DNA of 64,000 nucleotides from Petrimonas sp. (GTDB lineage Bacteria; Bacteroidota; Bacteroidia; Bacteroidales; Dysgonomonadaceae): NCBI GenBank assembly GCA_012839475.1, contig DUNG01000007.1, positions 62,001 to 126,000 of the forward strand, read 5' to 3'. Shown piece by piece: positions 1 to 8,769 of this stretch (position 1 is its first letter; each line of letters starts with the position of its first letter). The notes under the pieces were generated by a model. It saw only the letters and a program-made list of their open reading frames with translations, ran no database searches and was not told where the DNA came from. The position numbers and the translations under genes were made by a program.

Positions 1-177
1 CTGGCGGTGGCGTACGGCGTTGGCTTGAGACTCGACCTCAACTTCTTGATCCTGCGGCTTGATGGGGGGATGAAGGCGCACAACCCAGCGCTCGCCGAAG
101 GGGAGCGCTGGACGCTATTCTCACCAAACCTGAGAAGGGACTTCGCGCTTCACTTCGCTATCGGTTACCCGTTTTAA
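1..177 (+). CDS. C-terminal end of an outer-membrane beta-barrel protein, BamA/TamA (surface antigen) type; truncated by window start
   Basis: Frame +1 reads ...ERWTLFSPNLRRDFALHFAIGYPF* ending at 177; terminal aromatic beta-signal typical of BamA-family barrels. Confidence 0.7.
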   Translation: MAVAYGVGLRLDLNFLILRLDGGMKAHNPALAEGERWTLFSPNLRRDFALHFAIGYPF

Positions 178-204
178 ATAGTAACATATTAATGCAATAT
201 ATTT

Positions 205-1701
205 ATGAGAAAGATTCTGTTGATATTGTCTGTTTTAATGTTTGTGTCGGTAAACGGGCAAAATCGTGTTTCACAGAAAATAATGGAAATCGGTAAAACC
301 GACAACCGCACCATGCAACATTTAGATGTGTTAACCAATCGAATTGGTGGTAGAGTAATCGGTTCCGATGCTTATGAAAATGCAACTTACTGGGTTGCTG
401 GACTGCTTGAAAGTTGGGGGGTGGAAGTAGAAATAGAGGAAGTGGGCGAACTGCCCGTAGGCTTTAATCGTGGTCCGTGGTTTGGAAAAATGTATGCTGA
501 CGAAGTTACTTCGCTCGATTTTGTTACACCCAGTTACACATCGGGAACTAAGGGTGTACAACGTGGACATGTAGTTATAGAACCGAAGAATCGGAAAGAG
601 TTTGACCGAATAAAGGGAACGTTAAAAGGGGCATGGGTACTTATTGAAGGCCAAAACACCGGATTCCCGATAAATCAATCGGCTGAAGGAGATTCGATCA
701 GGGCTAGTTTGATACGACATAACGAACAGATTGCACACGATTCACTCCGAAAGTATGAGCCCGCCATGTTTTACAAAGAAATGGTAGAAGCCGGTATTTT
801 AGGAATTATTCAATCAGCACCGGTTCCTTTAACAGCAAATTATGACCGGGCAAATCTATATAACCTTTCATTTGATAATTTACCATCGATACCCGATATC
901 AAACTGAACGAAAAACAATACGCCCAAATACGTGAAAGGGTTGAAAGGCGCGAATACGTGATGCTCGAGTTCGATATTCGGAATCATTTTAGACCCGGTC
1001 CCGTAAAATATCACAATGTTATAGGTAAAATTCGCGGTACTAAATTTCCCGATGAGTATGTAATGTCGGGCTGTCATTTAGATGCTTACGATATTGCCAC
1101 GGGAGCGGTGGATTGCGGTTCGGGCGTGGCGCCCAACTTGGAAATGGCGCGCATGATCATGGCTGCCGGAGGAGATAAGCCTGATAGAACGATTCTATTT
1201 TGTTTTTGGGCAGGAGAAGAGTTTGGTTTGCTGGGCTCAAAGTTTTGGGTGGAAAATAATAAAGACAAACTGCCTAAAATTTCAAATTACTTTAATCGGG
1301 ATGGTGGTCCTTTAGCCGCATCGGGCTTGGTAGTTCCTGAAAACATCTATGACGATATGCTTAAATGCACCGAAGGATTGGATAAATATGATCCGCGAAT
1401 TCCTTTCACGGTTCAAAAAAGTACCCAGCCGCCTCGTGAAATTCCTGAAAATGCCAGCGGAAGTGATCATGCTTATTTCGCGATGAACGGGGTTCCGGTA
1501 ATTTCGTTTTTGAATACCGACCCATTAGGATTCAATTTTAGTTATAGGGAAATTTGGCATACAAATCGTGACTTATACAATATGAGCATACCTGAATATA
1601 TGGAATATACTTCTGTTACACAGGCAGTAACGATTTATAATTTGGCCAATCTGAAAACAATATTGCCAAGAGACGGAATATATATTCAACCCGAAAAGTA
1701 G
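205..1701 (+). CDS. M28 family zinc metallopeptidase (secreted)
   Basis: 498 aa ORF, signal peptide, metal-binding motifs SGCHLDAYDIATGAVDCGSG and AGEEFGLLGS. Confidence 0.88.
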   Translation: MRKILLILSVLMFVSVNGQNRVSQKIMEIGKTDNRTMQHLDVLTNRIGGRVIGSDAYENATYWVAGLLESWGVEVEIEEVGELPVGFNRGPWFGKMYADEVTSLDFVTPSYTSGTKGVQRGHVVIEPKNRKEFDRIKGTLKGAWVLIEGQNTGFPINQSAEGDSIRASLIRHNEQIAHDSLRKYEPAMFYKEMVEAGILGIIQSAPVPLTANYDRANLYNLSFDNLPSIPDIKLNEKQYAQIRERVERREYVMLEFDIRNHFRPGPVKYHNVIGKIRGTKFPDEYVMSGCHLDAYDIATGAVDCGSGVAPNLEMARMIMAAGGDKPDRTILFCFWAGEEFGLLGSKFWVENNKDKLPKISNYFNRDGGPLAASGLVVPENIYDDMLKCTEGLDKYDPRIPFTVQKSTQPPREIPENASGSDHAYFAMNGVPVISFLNTDPLGFNFSYREIWHTNRDLYNMSIPEYMEYTSVTQAVTIYNLANLKTILPRDGIYIQPEK

Positions 1702-1728
1702 AGTTCATTTTAAATGTTAAAGGTTCAT

Positions 1729-1785
1729 AAATTAGACTATTCCTTGCGATGGCCTTGTCCAAGTAAACTTGTTCAATGCTCATTT
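1729..1785 (+). repeat. 57-nt dispersed repeat, copy A
   Basis: aaattagactattccttgcgatggccttgtccaagtaaacttgttcaatgctcattt; about 5 differences from the reverse complement of 43838-43894. Confidence 0.85.
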
Positions 1786-1918
1786 AAGGATATATTATTG
1801 GCACATACAGATAAAACCGCACCCTACTGGAAAGAATACGCGGAGTTCATCAAGGGATCTGTTTTTTTAACGTTTACACTAATAGGATGTTCCTAAAAGC
1901 CGAAATATGAAAGCTAGT

Positions 1919-2218
1919 TTACTTTTCAGGTTTATTCAAGTTGAGATACCCTTTTAGCGTTTCCACGTACTTTTCAAATGCCGATATCCCGTGGGCTGTT
2001 ATTTTGCAAACCGTTCGTGTACGTTTCCCCGCAAATCCCCTTTCAACTTCAATATAGCCGGCCTCTCTCAGCTTATCAATCTGCACGCTCAAGTTTCCCG
2101 ATGTGGACTTGGTCTGCTCTCTCAAGTAGACAAAGTCCGCCTCTTCCACCGATAGCAATATGGACATGATGGCCAGTCGAAGTTCAGAGTGAAGCAGGGG
2201 GTCAAGTGGCTTAAACAT
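1919..2218 (-). CDS. Winged-helix transcriptional regulator (ArsR/MarR-like)
   Basis: 99 aa wHTH pattern LRLAIMSILLSVEEADFVYLREQTKSTSGNLSVQIDKLREAGYIEVERGFAGKRTRTVCKITAHG. Confidence 0.8.
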   Translation of the reverse strand: MFKPLDPLLHSELRLAIMSILLSVEEADFVYLREQTKSTSGNLSVQIDKLREAGYIEVERGFAGKRTRTVCKITAHGISAFEKYVETLKGYLNLNKPEK

Positions 2219-2792
2219 GACTTCTCCCTTTCCAATTAAGAATATGTCCCGGGATAACCATCATTACCAAAAAGATGAGTGCGAAAAGCAGGATGGATTC
2301 ATATCCTTTTACAATTAGACATAAGAAGGAGAGTAGAATCCCGGCAAATCCCGAGAAAATAATCGGCCTGAATTTTATAATCAATCCTGTAATAGCGGTT
2401 CCACTCCCCATCATCAGTATCACGATAAAAAGAATGGGCAAGCTCCATAAAAAAATAGCGGATGCAGATACGACAAGTCCAGCTATTCCAACGACAATCC
2501 ACACGTAACCGATCACTTTATCGATATAGGTTTTTACTCCCTTTTCTTGTTTTCTAATAGCCCACATCATCGCGGGAAAACCGATGACGGGGATCAGGAA
2601 CCATAAGTAATTCCAATTAGGATTACCCGTGGTTGAAAGCAGATACCAAACCAATAACGAAACGAGTACGGTTGTGTAGCCCCAGATAAGAAACGGTATT
2701 CCGTTCCCTTTTTCAATACGCTGTTGCGTGTTGCGAATCATTTGAGTGATGAGTTCTAAACTCTCCTTCTCATTCAATTGTTTTTCTTCCAT
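2211..2792 (-). CDS. Integral membrane protein of unknown function, overlapping the wHTH regulator gene
   Basis: 193 aa, several hydrophobic helices, 8-nt overlap with downstream regulator ORF. Confidence 0.7.
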   Translation of the reverse strand: MEEKQLNEKESLELITQMIRNTQQRIEKGNGIPFLIWGYTTVLVSLLVWYLLSTTGNPNWNYLWFLIPVIGFPAMMWAIRKQEKGVKTYIDKVIGYVWIVVGIAGLVVSASAIFLWSLPILFIVILMMGSGTAITGLIIKFRPIIFSGFAGILLSFLCLIVKGYESILLFALIFLVMMVIPGHILNWKGRSHV

Positions 2793-2941
2793 AACTTTTT
2801 TTTAATGAATTAATGATCGTAAATCGAATGCAAATATAAAGCGGTTTATAATATTAACCAAATGAAAAGAAAAGAAACTTTGTTTATTTAGTATTATTTA
2901 ACATTGTGTGGTTTTGATTTAAATGCAATTAAAATTGAATA

Positions 2942-3691
2942 TCAATGTTTTAATATGATATCTTTGGCTATTTCTTGGCAGAAGACGACATCCAGTTTAT
3001 CAAGAATCATTAGCGTAATTGATTCACCCTCAATGTCGAGGCAGGTATAGTTGGTGCGGTTTTTTTCTGGTATTTCGCCTGTTATTGTTGCCGTGAACAG
3101 GCATGCCGCGAGGAAAGTTCCTAAATTGGAAGGGTGGCTTCCATCTGCATCAAATAGTTGTATGTTCGGGCGCGATTGATTGGCAAGCCTCCATGCACGG
3201 CCCACGGGAACTAAGCGTGCATCATTTTCTTCCGCGACTTCCGCGTATACCTTTTCAATGGTTTCAAAATATTGTGGCACTTTTTCTCTTGCCCAGGTTT
3301 GGTATAGATACGGGACCGCACCATTCTCCTTGATAAATTCGCAAAATAGTTTAGCGTATAATTTGAGGCTATCACTCTGCTCAATGGCTCCCATACTGTA
3401 CTCCTGAAGGACAACGATATCGTAATGGCCAGTTCTGATCATCTCTTTGGTTTTTAAATCTCTTAGTCCATGCCAGTGCTCGCTTAGTTTCGCACCACCT
3501 ACAACACTTTTTTGGGTTATTAATTTTGTTCCTGTCTGTTCTGAGAGAATAGAAACCAATTGCGGGAGATTATTATAGTATGTGTAGCTGTTTCCCACAA
3601 ATAAAACCCTTAACGTGTCCTCATTTCCCATCGTGAAGAGAGAAACTCCAGAAAAGAGGAGGGATAGGATTAAAAATCTGAAATTTAGCAT
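2942..3691 (-). CDS. SGNH/GDSL hydrolase (DUF4886-like)
   Basis: VLFVGNSYTYYNNLP block I, VVLQEYSMG, terminal DGSHPSNLGT block. Confidence 0.8.
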   Translation of the reverse strand: MLNFRFLILSLLFSGVSLFTMGNEDTLRVLFVGNSYTYYNNLPQLVSILSEQTGTKLITQKSVVGGAKLSEHWHGLRDLKTKEMIRTGHYDIVVLQEYSMGAIEQSDSLKLYAKLFCEFIKENGAVPYLYQTWAREKVPQYFETIEKVYAEVAEENDARLVPVGRAWRLANQSRPNIQLFDADGSHPSNLGTFLAACLFTATITGEIPEKNRTNYTCLDIEGESITLMILDKLDVVFCQEIAKDIILKH

Positions 3692-3924
3692 ATTGTCAGT
3701 TGTTTGGGTGAATGCTTAATGAATTTATTTTTAAGGCATGAACCAACATGGTATCACTCCTCTGGCACACGTAAGACAAAAGTACAAAAAATCTCATTCA
3801 TAGCGAGCAAGGTGCAGAAGTTTAGGGAAAATGGTGGTCTTGATTTTTAGTTGAAAATATTTACCGAAAACTTGTGGGTATTAAAAGTAATTCCTAATTT
3901 TGTCTATTAAATACAAAACGAAAC

Positions 3925-4173
3925 ATGATGCCGGAAATATTTAGAGCTTTTGGATTTTCATTTTTGTTTTTCAGTCGAGACCACGAACCTATACACGTAC
4001 ACGTTATAGGTAAAGACGGTGATGCTAAATACGTCTGGAATGGAACCGAGTTTGTTTTTGACTATCAGCATAATATAAAAGCAAATGACTTGAAAAAAAT
4101 TAAGTCAATGATAGACGAAAACAGAGACATTATTATAAGACATTGGGAAAATTATTTTGATAAGGAGGAATAG
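3925..4173 (+). CDS. DUF4160 domain protein
   Basis: 82 aa, FFSRDHEPIHVHVIGKDGDAKYVWNG typical of DUF4160. Confidence 0.8.
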   Translation: MMPEIFRAFGFSFLFFSRDHEPIHVHVIGKDGDAKYVWNGTEFVFDYQHNIKANDLKKIKSMIDENRDIIIRHWENYFDKEE

Positions 4174-4176
4174 ATT

Positions 4177-4578
4177 ATGAAAATAAAAAAACTATGGTTT
4201 GATGATGATTATTTATATGTAATGAATGATCAAGGCAAAGAATACCGTCAATCTCTGTTGTTTTACCCTGCATTGCGAAAGGCATCTGATTGCCAACGAC
4301 AACAATACACCCTAAGCACGGCTGGCATACATTGGCGAGATATTGACGAGGATGTAAGTTACGAGAGTTTCAGCTATCCTGAACCAACGGGACTACAACG
4401 CTTTTTCCTTACTCATAAAGAAATAAACATAGCTGAATTTGCCCGCTTAGCAGGTATAAACGCCACATTGCTGCGTAACTATATTAACGGATTTAAAACC
4501 CCATCGCCCGAGCGTGAGCGTGAAATTCTTGAACATGTTCACCGTATAGGCAATGAACTTGTTAATGCTCATTTTTAA
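4177..4578 (+). CDS. DUF2442-like protein with C-terminal HTH
   Basis: 133 aa immediately downstream of the DUF4160 gene; N-term LWFDDDYLYVMNDQGKEYRQSLLFYPALRKAS, C-term INIAEFARLAGINATLLRNYINGFKTPSPE. Confidence 0.75.
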   Translation: MKIKKLWFDDDYLYVMNDQGKEYRQSLLFYPALRKASDCQRQQYTLSTAGIHWRDIDEDVSYESFSYPEPTGLQRFFLTHKEINIAEFARLAGINATLLRNYINGFKTPSPEREREILEHVHRIGNELVNAHF

Positions 4579-4620
4579 AGCAATATAGTTTTCTTATTAT
4601 CTGAAAAATAAAATAATCAT

Positions 4621-5613
4621 ATGAAAATAGTAGTTGTTGGATTTGGCTTTATGGGGGTGACCCATACCTTTAATATTTTGCAAAATTCTAACTTGCAACT
4701 CGTCGCGATCGTGGACAAGAATGCCGAGCAGGTTCCTGAAAAACTGCAGGAAAATCTAGGCAATTTTTCAACCGGAAGTTTGAGCCAGAGTGATATTGCA
4801 AACGTGAAAGTATATTCGGATTTAGCCGAATGTCTTGCCGCTGAAAACCCCGATGCTTGCATCATCTCGGTGCATACCGCTTTACATTACGAGATGGCAA
4901 AGCTCGCGCTAATGCATGGTGTGCATGCTTTTGTCGAGAAACCTTTTTGTTTGGATGTTTTGGAAGGCGAAGAGTTAATAGCGTTAGCACAAAGCAAAAG
5001 TAAAACCTTGATGGTAGGGCAGGTGGTTCGTTTTATGCCTGCTTACGAAAAGCTAAAAGAACTGATTGACTCGAAAGAGCTGGGAGAAGTCGAGTTTTTA
5101 ACTATGTCGCGATTTTCAGGTGTTCCCACGTGGGGGCAATGGAAGGAGAAACAGAAAGATTTTGGTTCATCGGGTGGTGCCTTGTTCGACTTGGTGATTC
5201 ACGACATCGATTACGCGCAGTGGGTTTGTGGTATTCCCGATGAGGTGAATGCCACCACTTTACCTGGGAAACTCAGTAACTATGACTATGTAAGCGCCTT
5301 TTGGCGTTATAAAAACAGATCGCTTGTCGTGAAAATCGAAGGTGGTAATACATTTCATTCGGCTTACCCGTTTCAGGCAGGTTTCAGTGCCCGTTTTTCA
5401 GATGCCAGCCTACTCTATTCATGGAAAGACCCGGGTAATATCATAGTTACCACCGATACTGACACCCGGCTCATTCCCGTGGGTGACGGCAATCAAGGAT
5501 TCGCGAATGAGTTGAACTATTTTGTAGATTCGATAATAAGGAACGAGATTCCTGAAAAATGTACCGCCGAATCGGCCCTGGATGCCATAAGGTTATGTCA
5601 TAGGCACGTGTAA
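4621..5613 (+). CDS. Gfo/Idh/MocA family oxidoreductase
   Basis: N-terminal Rossmann VVGFGFMGVTHTFNI, EKPFCLDV motif. Confidence 0.88.
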   Translation: MKIVVVGFGFMGVTHTFNILQNSNLQLVAIVDKNAEQVPEKLQENLGNFSTGSLSQSDIANVKVYSDLAECLAAENPDACIISVHTALHYEMAKLALMHGVHAFVEKPFCLDVLEGEELIALAQSKSKTLMVGQVVRFMPAYEKLKELIDSKELGEVEFLTMSRFSGVPTWGQWKEKQKDFGSSGGALFDLVIHDIDYAQWVCGIPDEVNATTLPGKLSNYDYVSAFWRYKNRSLVVKIEGGNTFHSAYPFQAGFSARFSDASLLYSWKDPGNIIVTTDTDTRLIPVGDGNQGFANELNYFVDSIIRNEIPEKCTAESALDAIRLCHRHV

Positions 5614-5681
5614 GTAAAAATAATAATCGGCTCATTAGGGTATTTTCTTATGTGAAAAAGTATCACTTTTGACTATTACAC

Positions 5682-6770
5682 CTAAAACCATTTCTTTCTA
5701 TGAAAATAAATGATCATACCGAAGAATATACAAACAATAATAATCCATACACCCAGGTAGCCGTATTTCCATTCAAGTTCGGGCATGTTTGAGAAATTCA
5801 TCCCGTAAATACCGGCGATGAAGGTTAAAGGAATAAAGATAGTGGCAACAACCGTGAGGGTTTTCATCACTTGACTCATTCGATTCCCTTGCACCGAAAA
5901 AAACAAGTTGGTTTCACTTTCAAGGGATGAAAGAATCATGTCGCAATTATCAATCAAGGTTAAACATAAATCTTTTATCTCGGAAAAATATTTCAAGTGT
6001 TTGGCTTCGATGAATTGAGATTCGCCGCATTCAACTATCAGGGTAAACTCTTTTATCGGTAGAATAGATTTCTTGATGAAATGAACCAACTTCTTATAAT
6101 TTTCAATGACTTCAAGCGCGTTTGGAGAGGGTTCATTTTTCGTATCCGTGAAATTTAATTTTTCAATCTCTTCATCTAACTTGGTGAGCGTTTTAAAATA
6201 ATTGTCGAGAATGGACTCAAGCAGGGTATAAAGCAGGTAATCTGCCGTGCTCTCTCTTAAAATGTCTTTATTTTCTCTTAATCTAACCCTTAGATGTTCA
6301 AAGAAGTCCGCTTTTCTTTCTTGAAAGGAGATCAGGTAGTTCGAGCCAAAAACAAAACTGATTTGCTCTGTTATCATCACGTTGTCAGATGGAATGATGG
6401 ATTTTAAAGTCAGGAATGAAAAATCCTCATATTCTTGAAATTTAGGTCTTTGATTCACATCAAGAATATCCTGAATGGCCAAACTATGAATACCTTGTTT
6501 TTCACAAATGGACACTATGGTTTCAATGTCACTTAGTCCATAAACGTTTAACCAGTAATTGCTTCCATTTTTTTTAAACGCGCTGATGTTTTCAGGTAAC
6601 ATGTTTTTTATTTCATCACACTCGTCTTTGCTATACTTGAATAGCTGAATATTTGATTCATCAACCTTCAAGTTTCCCGTGAAGTTAAATTCTCCGGGGT
6701 CACTCTTTTTTCGATTCAGAATCGATATAAAACGGGAGGGGTTAAAGAATTCCATTGATTTATTTTGCAT
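5682..6770 (-). CDS. corA: CorA family magnesium/divalent cation transporter
   Basis: C-terminal GMN signature (IPLTFIAGIYGMNFSNMPELEWKYGY) with two TM helices. Confidence 0.92.
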   Translation of the reverse strand: MQNKSMEFFNPSRFISILNRKKSDPGEFNFTGNLKVDESNIQLFKYSKDECDEIKNMLPENISAFKKNGSNYWLNVYGLSDIETIVSICEKQGIHSLAIQDILDVNQRPKFQEYEDFSFLTLKSIIPSDNVMITEQISFVFGSNYLISFQERKADFFEHLRVRLRENKDILRESTADYLLYTLLESILDNYFKTLTKLDEEIEKLNFTDTKNEPSPNALEVIENYKKLVHFIKKSILPIKEFTLIVECGESQFIEAKHLKYFSEIKDLCLTLIDNCDMILSSLESETNLFFSVQGNRMSQVMKTLTVVATIFIPLTFIAGIYGMNFSNMPELEWKYGYLGVWIIIVCIFFGMIIYFHRKKWF

Positions 6771-6951
6771 GATTAGTTACGTATTTTTCAGTCAATTGCT
6801 GTCAACGTGTAATTCACGTGATGAACCTTTGTGAAACAGATCTAAATCCATAGACGTTTACCATGTCTCACGTTCAACAAATGTATGATAATTCTTTTAG
6901 TCTCCCAAAAATCATCTCCCCGAAAATCAATGCTATATCTCCGGACAATCC

Positions 6952-7044
6952 CGTGAACGGGACGACAATAGCCTTTGCCCCGGAGAGATGGCGGCAATGG
7001 TGCCGCCGTCTTTTCGTGAACGGGATGACAAAAGCCTTTGCCCC
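6952..7044. repeat. Pair of 30-nt direct repeats (cgtgaacgggaYgacaaWagcctttgcccc) at 6952-6981 and 7015-7044
   Basis: Direct inspection; 2 mismatches; GGCGGCaatggtGCCGCC hairpin in the spacer. Confidence 0.85.
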
Positions 7045-7376
7045 TGCGCGACCTTGTCGGGCGGTGTGATACTCCACGAAAAGGGGCGTGAAAACGGGAT
7101 AAGTAACGGGAACAGTAAGAGGCCCGGATCGTGAAGAAACGTTAATGGGGGTAGAACGCGACTTCCTTCCTGCCCGCGTGCCCGGGCTAACGTTGAAATA
7201 ACTTGAAGGGATGAAAACGGCGTTCATAACCCCACCTCGCCTATCGGCGGTACTCCCTTTAACCTACGGGGAGAGCAACAGATCTCGCGTCTTGACTCTT
7301 GTAAACTAATTGAGCCATAAACATTTTAAATCCAAATATTTTAGTTATTTTTGTCATCTATAATACATTATAGACT

Positions 7377-7691
7377 ATGCGACATCAACAAGTAATTAAT
7401 CAAATTCGCCAACTGCTTAAACGGGTTGTTCCCGAAGCAGAAGTTATTCTTTATGGTTCCCAGGCTCGTGGCGATGCCCAAAATGAGAGTGATATCGATT
7501 TGCTTATATTGATAAATGATAAAGTTCTTACTCCTGAATATGAACACACGATTATACGAGCTTTGTATGAATTGGAAGTGGCATCGGGAGTTATTATCAG
7601 TCCAATAATTATGTCGCACCAACAATGGAATAATCGCCCATTTCATACACCTTTTTCTATCAATATAATGAATGAGGGAGTAATATTATGA
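7377..7691 (+). CDS. MNT-type minimal nucleotidyltransferase (MntA-like)
   Basis: YGSQARGDAQNESDIDLLI signature; overlaps the following HEPN gene. Confidence 0.88.
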   Translation: MRHQQVINQIRQLLKRVVPEAEVILYGSQARGDAQNESDIDLLILINDKVLTPEYEHTIIRALYELEVASGVIISPIIMSHQQWNNRPFHTPFSINIMNEGVIL

Positions 7692-8098
7692 GACGAGAAC
7701 AGTTATCGGATGAGCATCGTATTGCTTTGGTGACATACCGTTTGGAACGTGCCAGAAAAACATTGGAAGAAGCCAAGTACATGCGTAAAGGAGATTTTTT
7801 CAATGCTGCCGTGAATCGGCTTTACTACGCTTGTTATTATGCTGCCACGGCATTACTTCTCGCACGAAACATAGAGGCAAACACGCATTCAGGAGTAAAA
7901 ACAATGTTGTCTTTCCACTTTGTGCGTACGGGGTTGTTGAGCTTAGAGGATGGCACTACTTTTAGCAATTTGTTTGACAAACGACGTAGTAGCGATTACG
8001 AAGACTTCACATTTTGCGATGCGACATTGGTGGACTATCTCCTTCCCCGTTCTGAAGACTTTGTTGCTGCCATTGAAAAATTAATAAATCAGTTTTGA
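7688..8098 (+). CDS. HEPN domain protein (HepT-like)
   Basis: 136 aa, RLERARKTLEEAKYMRKGDFFNAAVNRLYYACYYAATALL... typical HEPN (PF05168-like). Confidence 0.85.
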   Translation: MRREQLSDEHRIALVTYRLERARKTLEEAKYMRKGDFFNAAVNRLYYACYYAATALLLARNIEANTHSGVKTMLSFHFVRTGLLSLEDGTTFSNLFDKRRSSDYEDFTFCDATLVDYLLPRSEDFVAAIEKLINQF

Positions 8099-8305
8099 GT
8101 TTTCAGTATTTTGTCGCGCGAGCGAGTTCCCAAACTCGCGTGTAAGGAAAATGCCTTCATTCTTGTGTTTTTAAGATACGATAATATCATGTTGCTACAT
8201 GATGATGCCAAAATCCCCGACCTTGATTGGCAGGGATTAAACGGATGTCAAACAACGTGGGTATCAACGCGACGGCTATATGGCGGGATAAAAAACAAAA
8301 AACGG

Positions 8306-8333
8306 CAGGATAACCCTCCACCGTTTTTTTAGT
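8306..8333 (+). terminator. Rho-independent terminator-like hairpin
   Basis: aaaaacggcaggataaccctccaccgttttttta: ACGG/CCGT stem followed by T run. Confidence 0.5.
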
Positions 8334-8493
8334 GCTTAACCAATCAATGGCGTTCGCTCATTGTTGGAATACTGCAAATAAATAATTGTTCGAGATCGTG
8401 GCAAGATGAGCCTTTTAATCATGAAAACGAAACGATTCTTACCTAAATACTTGCTTTTTTCCAGTCAAGTGATTGGTAATCAATGTTAATTTG

Positions 8494-8564
8494 TTGTCTT
8501 ACTAGGATTCGAACCTAGACAAACAGGACCAGAATCTGTTGTGCTACCATTACACCATAAGACA
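8494..8564 (-). tRNA. tRNA-Gln (CTG anticodon)
   Basis: Reverse strand TGTCTTATGGTGTAATGGTAGCACAACAGATTCTGGTCCTGTTTGTCTAGGTTCGAATCCTAGTAAGACA: 7-bp acceptor stem TGTCTTA/TAAGACA, GGTTCGAATCC T arm, anticodon loop TTCTGGT. Confidence 0.92.
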
Positions 8565-8769
8565 GTTTGAAAATACAAAGTTACTAAAAGTCGACAAATA
8601 AAAAAATATTAAGGCCATGTTTTTCCCATTTCGAGTTCGAGAAAGGGTACTAATTCGCTTAGGAAGGGCTAACCACGTTTAGGGTGTTCACACGTTTTAA
8701 AAATTTACTCGTTCACGAAACCACCCCTGAATGCACTTTCATTGTACCATGAAGGCAGGTTGTCAGCGT

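Noticed and set aside
5580-5640. Possible C-terminal frameshift in the Gfo/Idh/MocA oxidoreductase
   Set aside because: The end (SALDAIRLCHRHV) looks slightly short compared with typical family members, but without an alignment I cannot support calling it a pseudogene.
8111-8332. 73-aa ORF after the HEPN gene
   Set aside because: No recognisable domain, ends inside a terminator-like hairpin, and low-quality composition; treated as intergenic.
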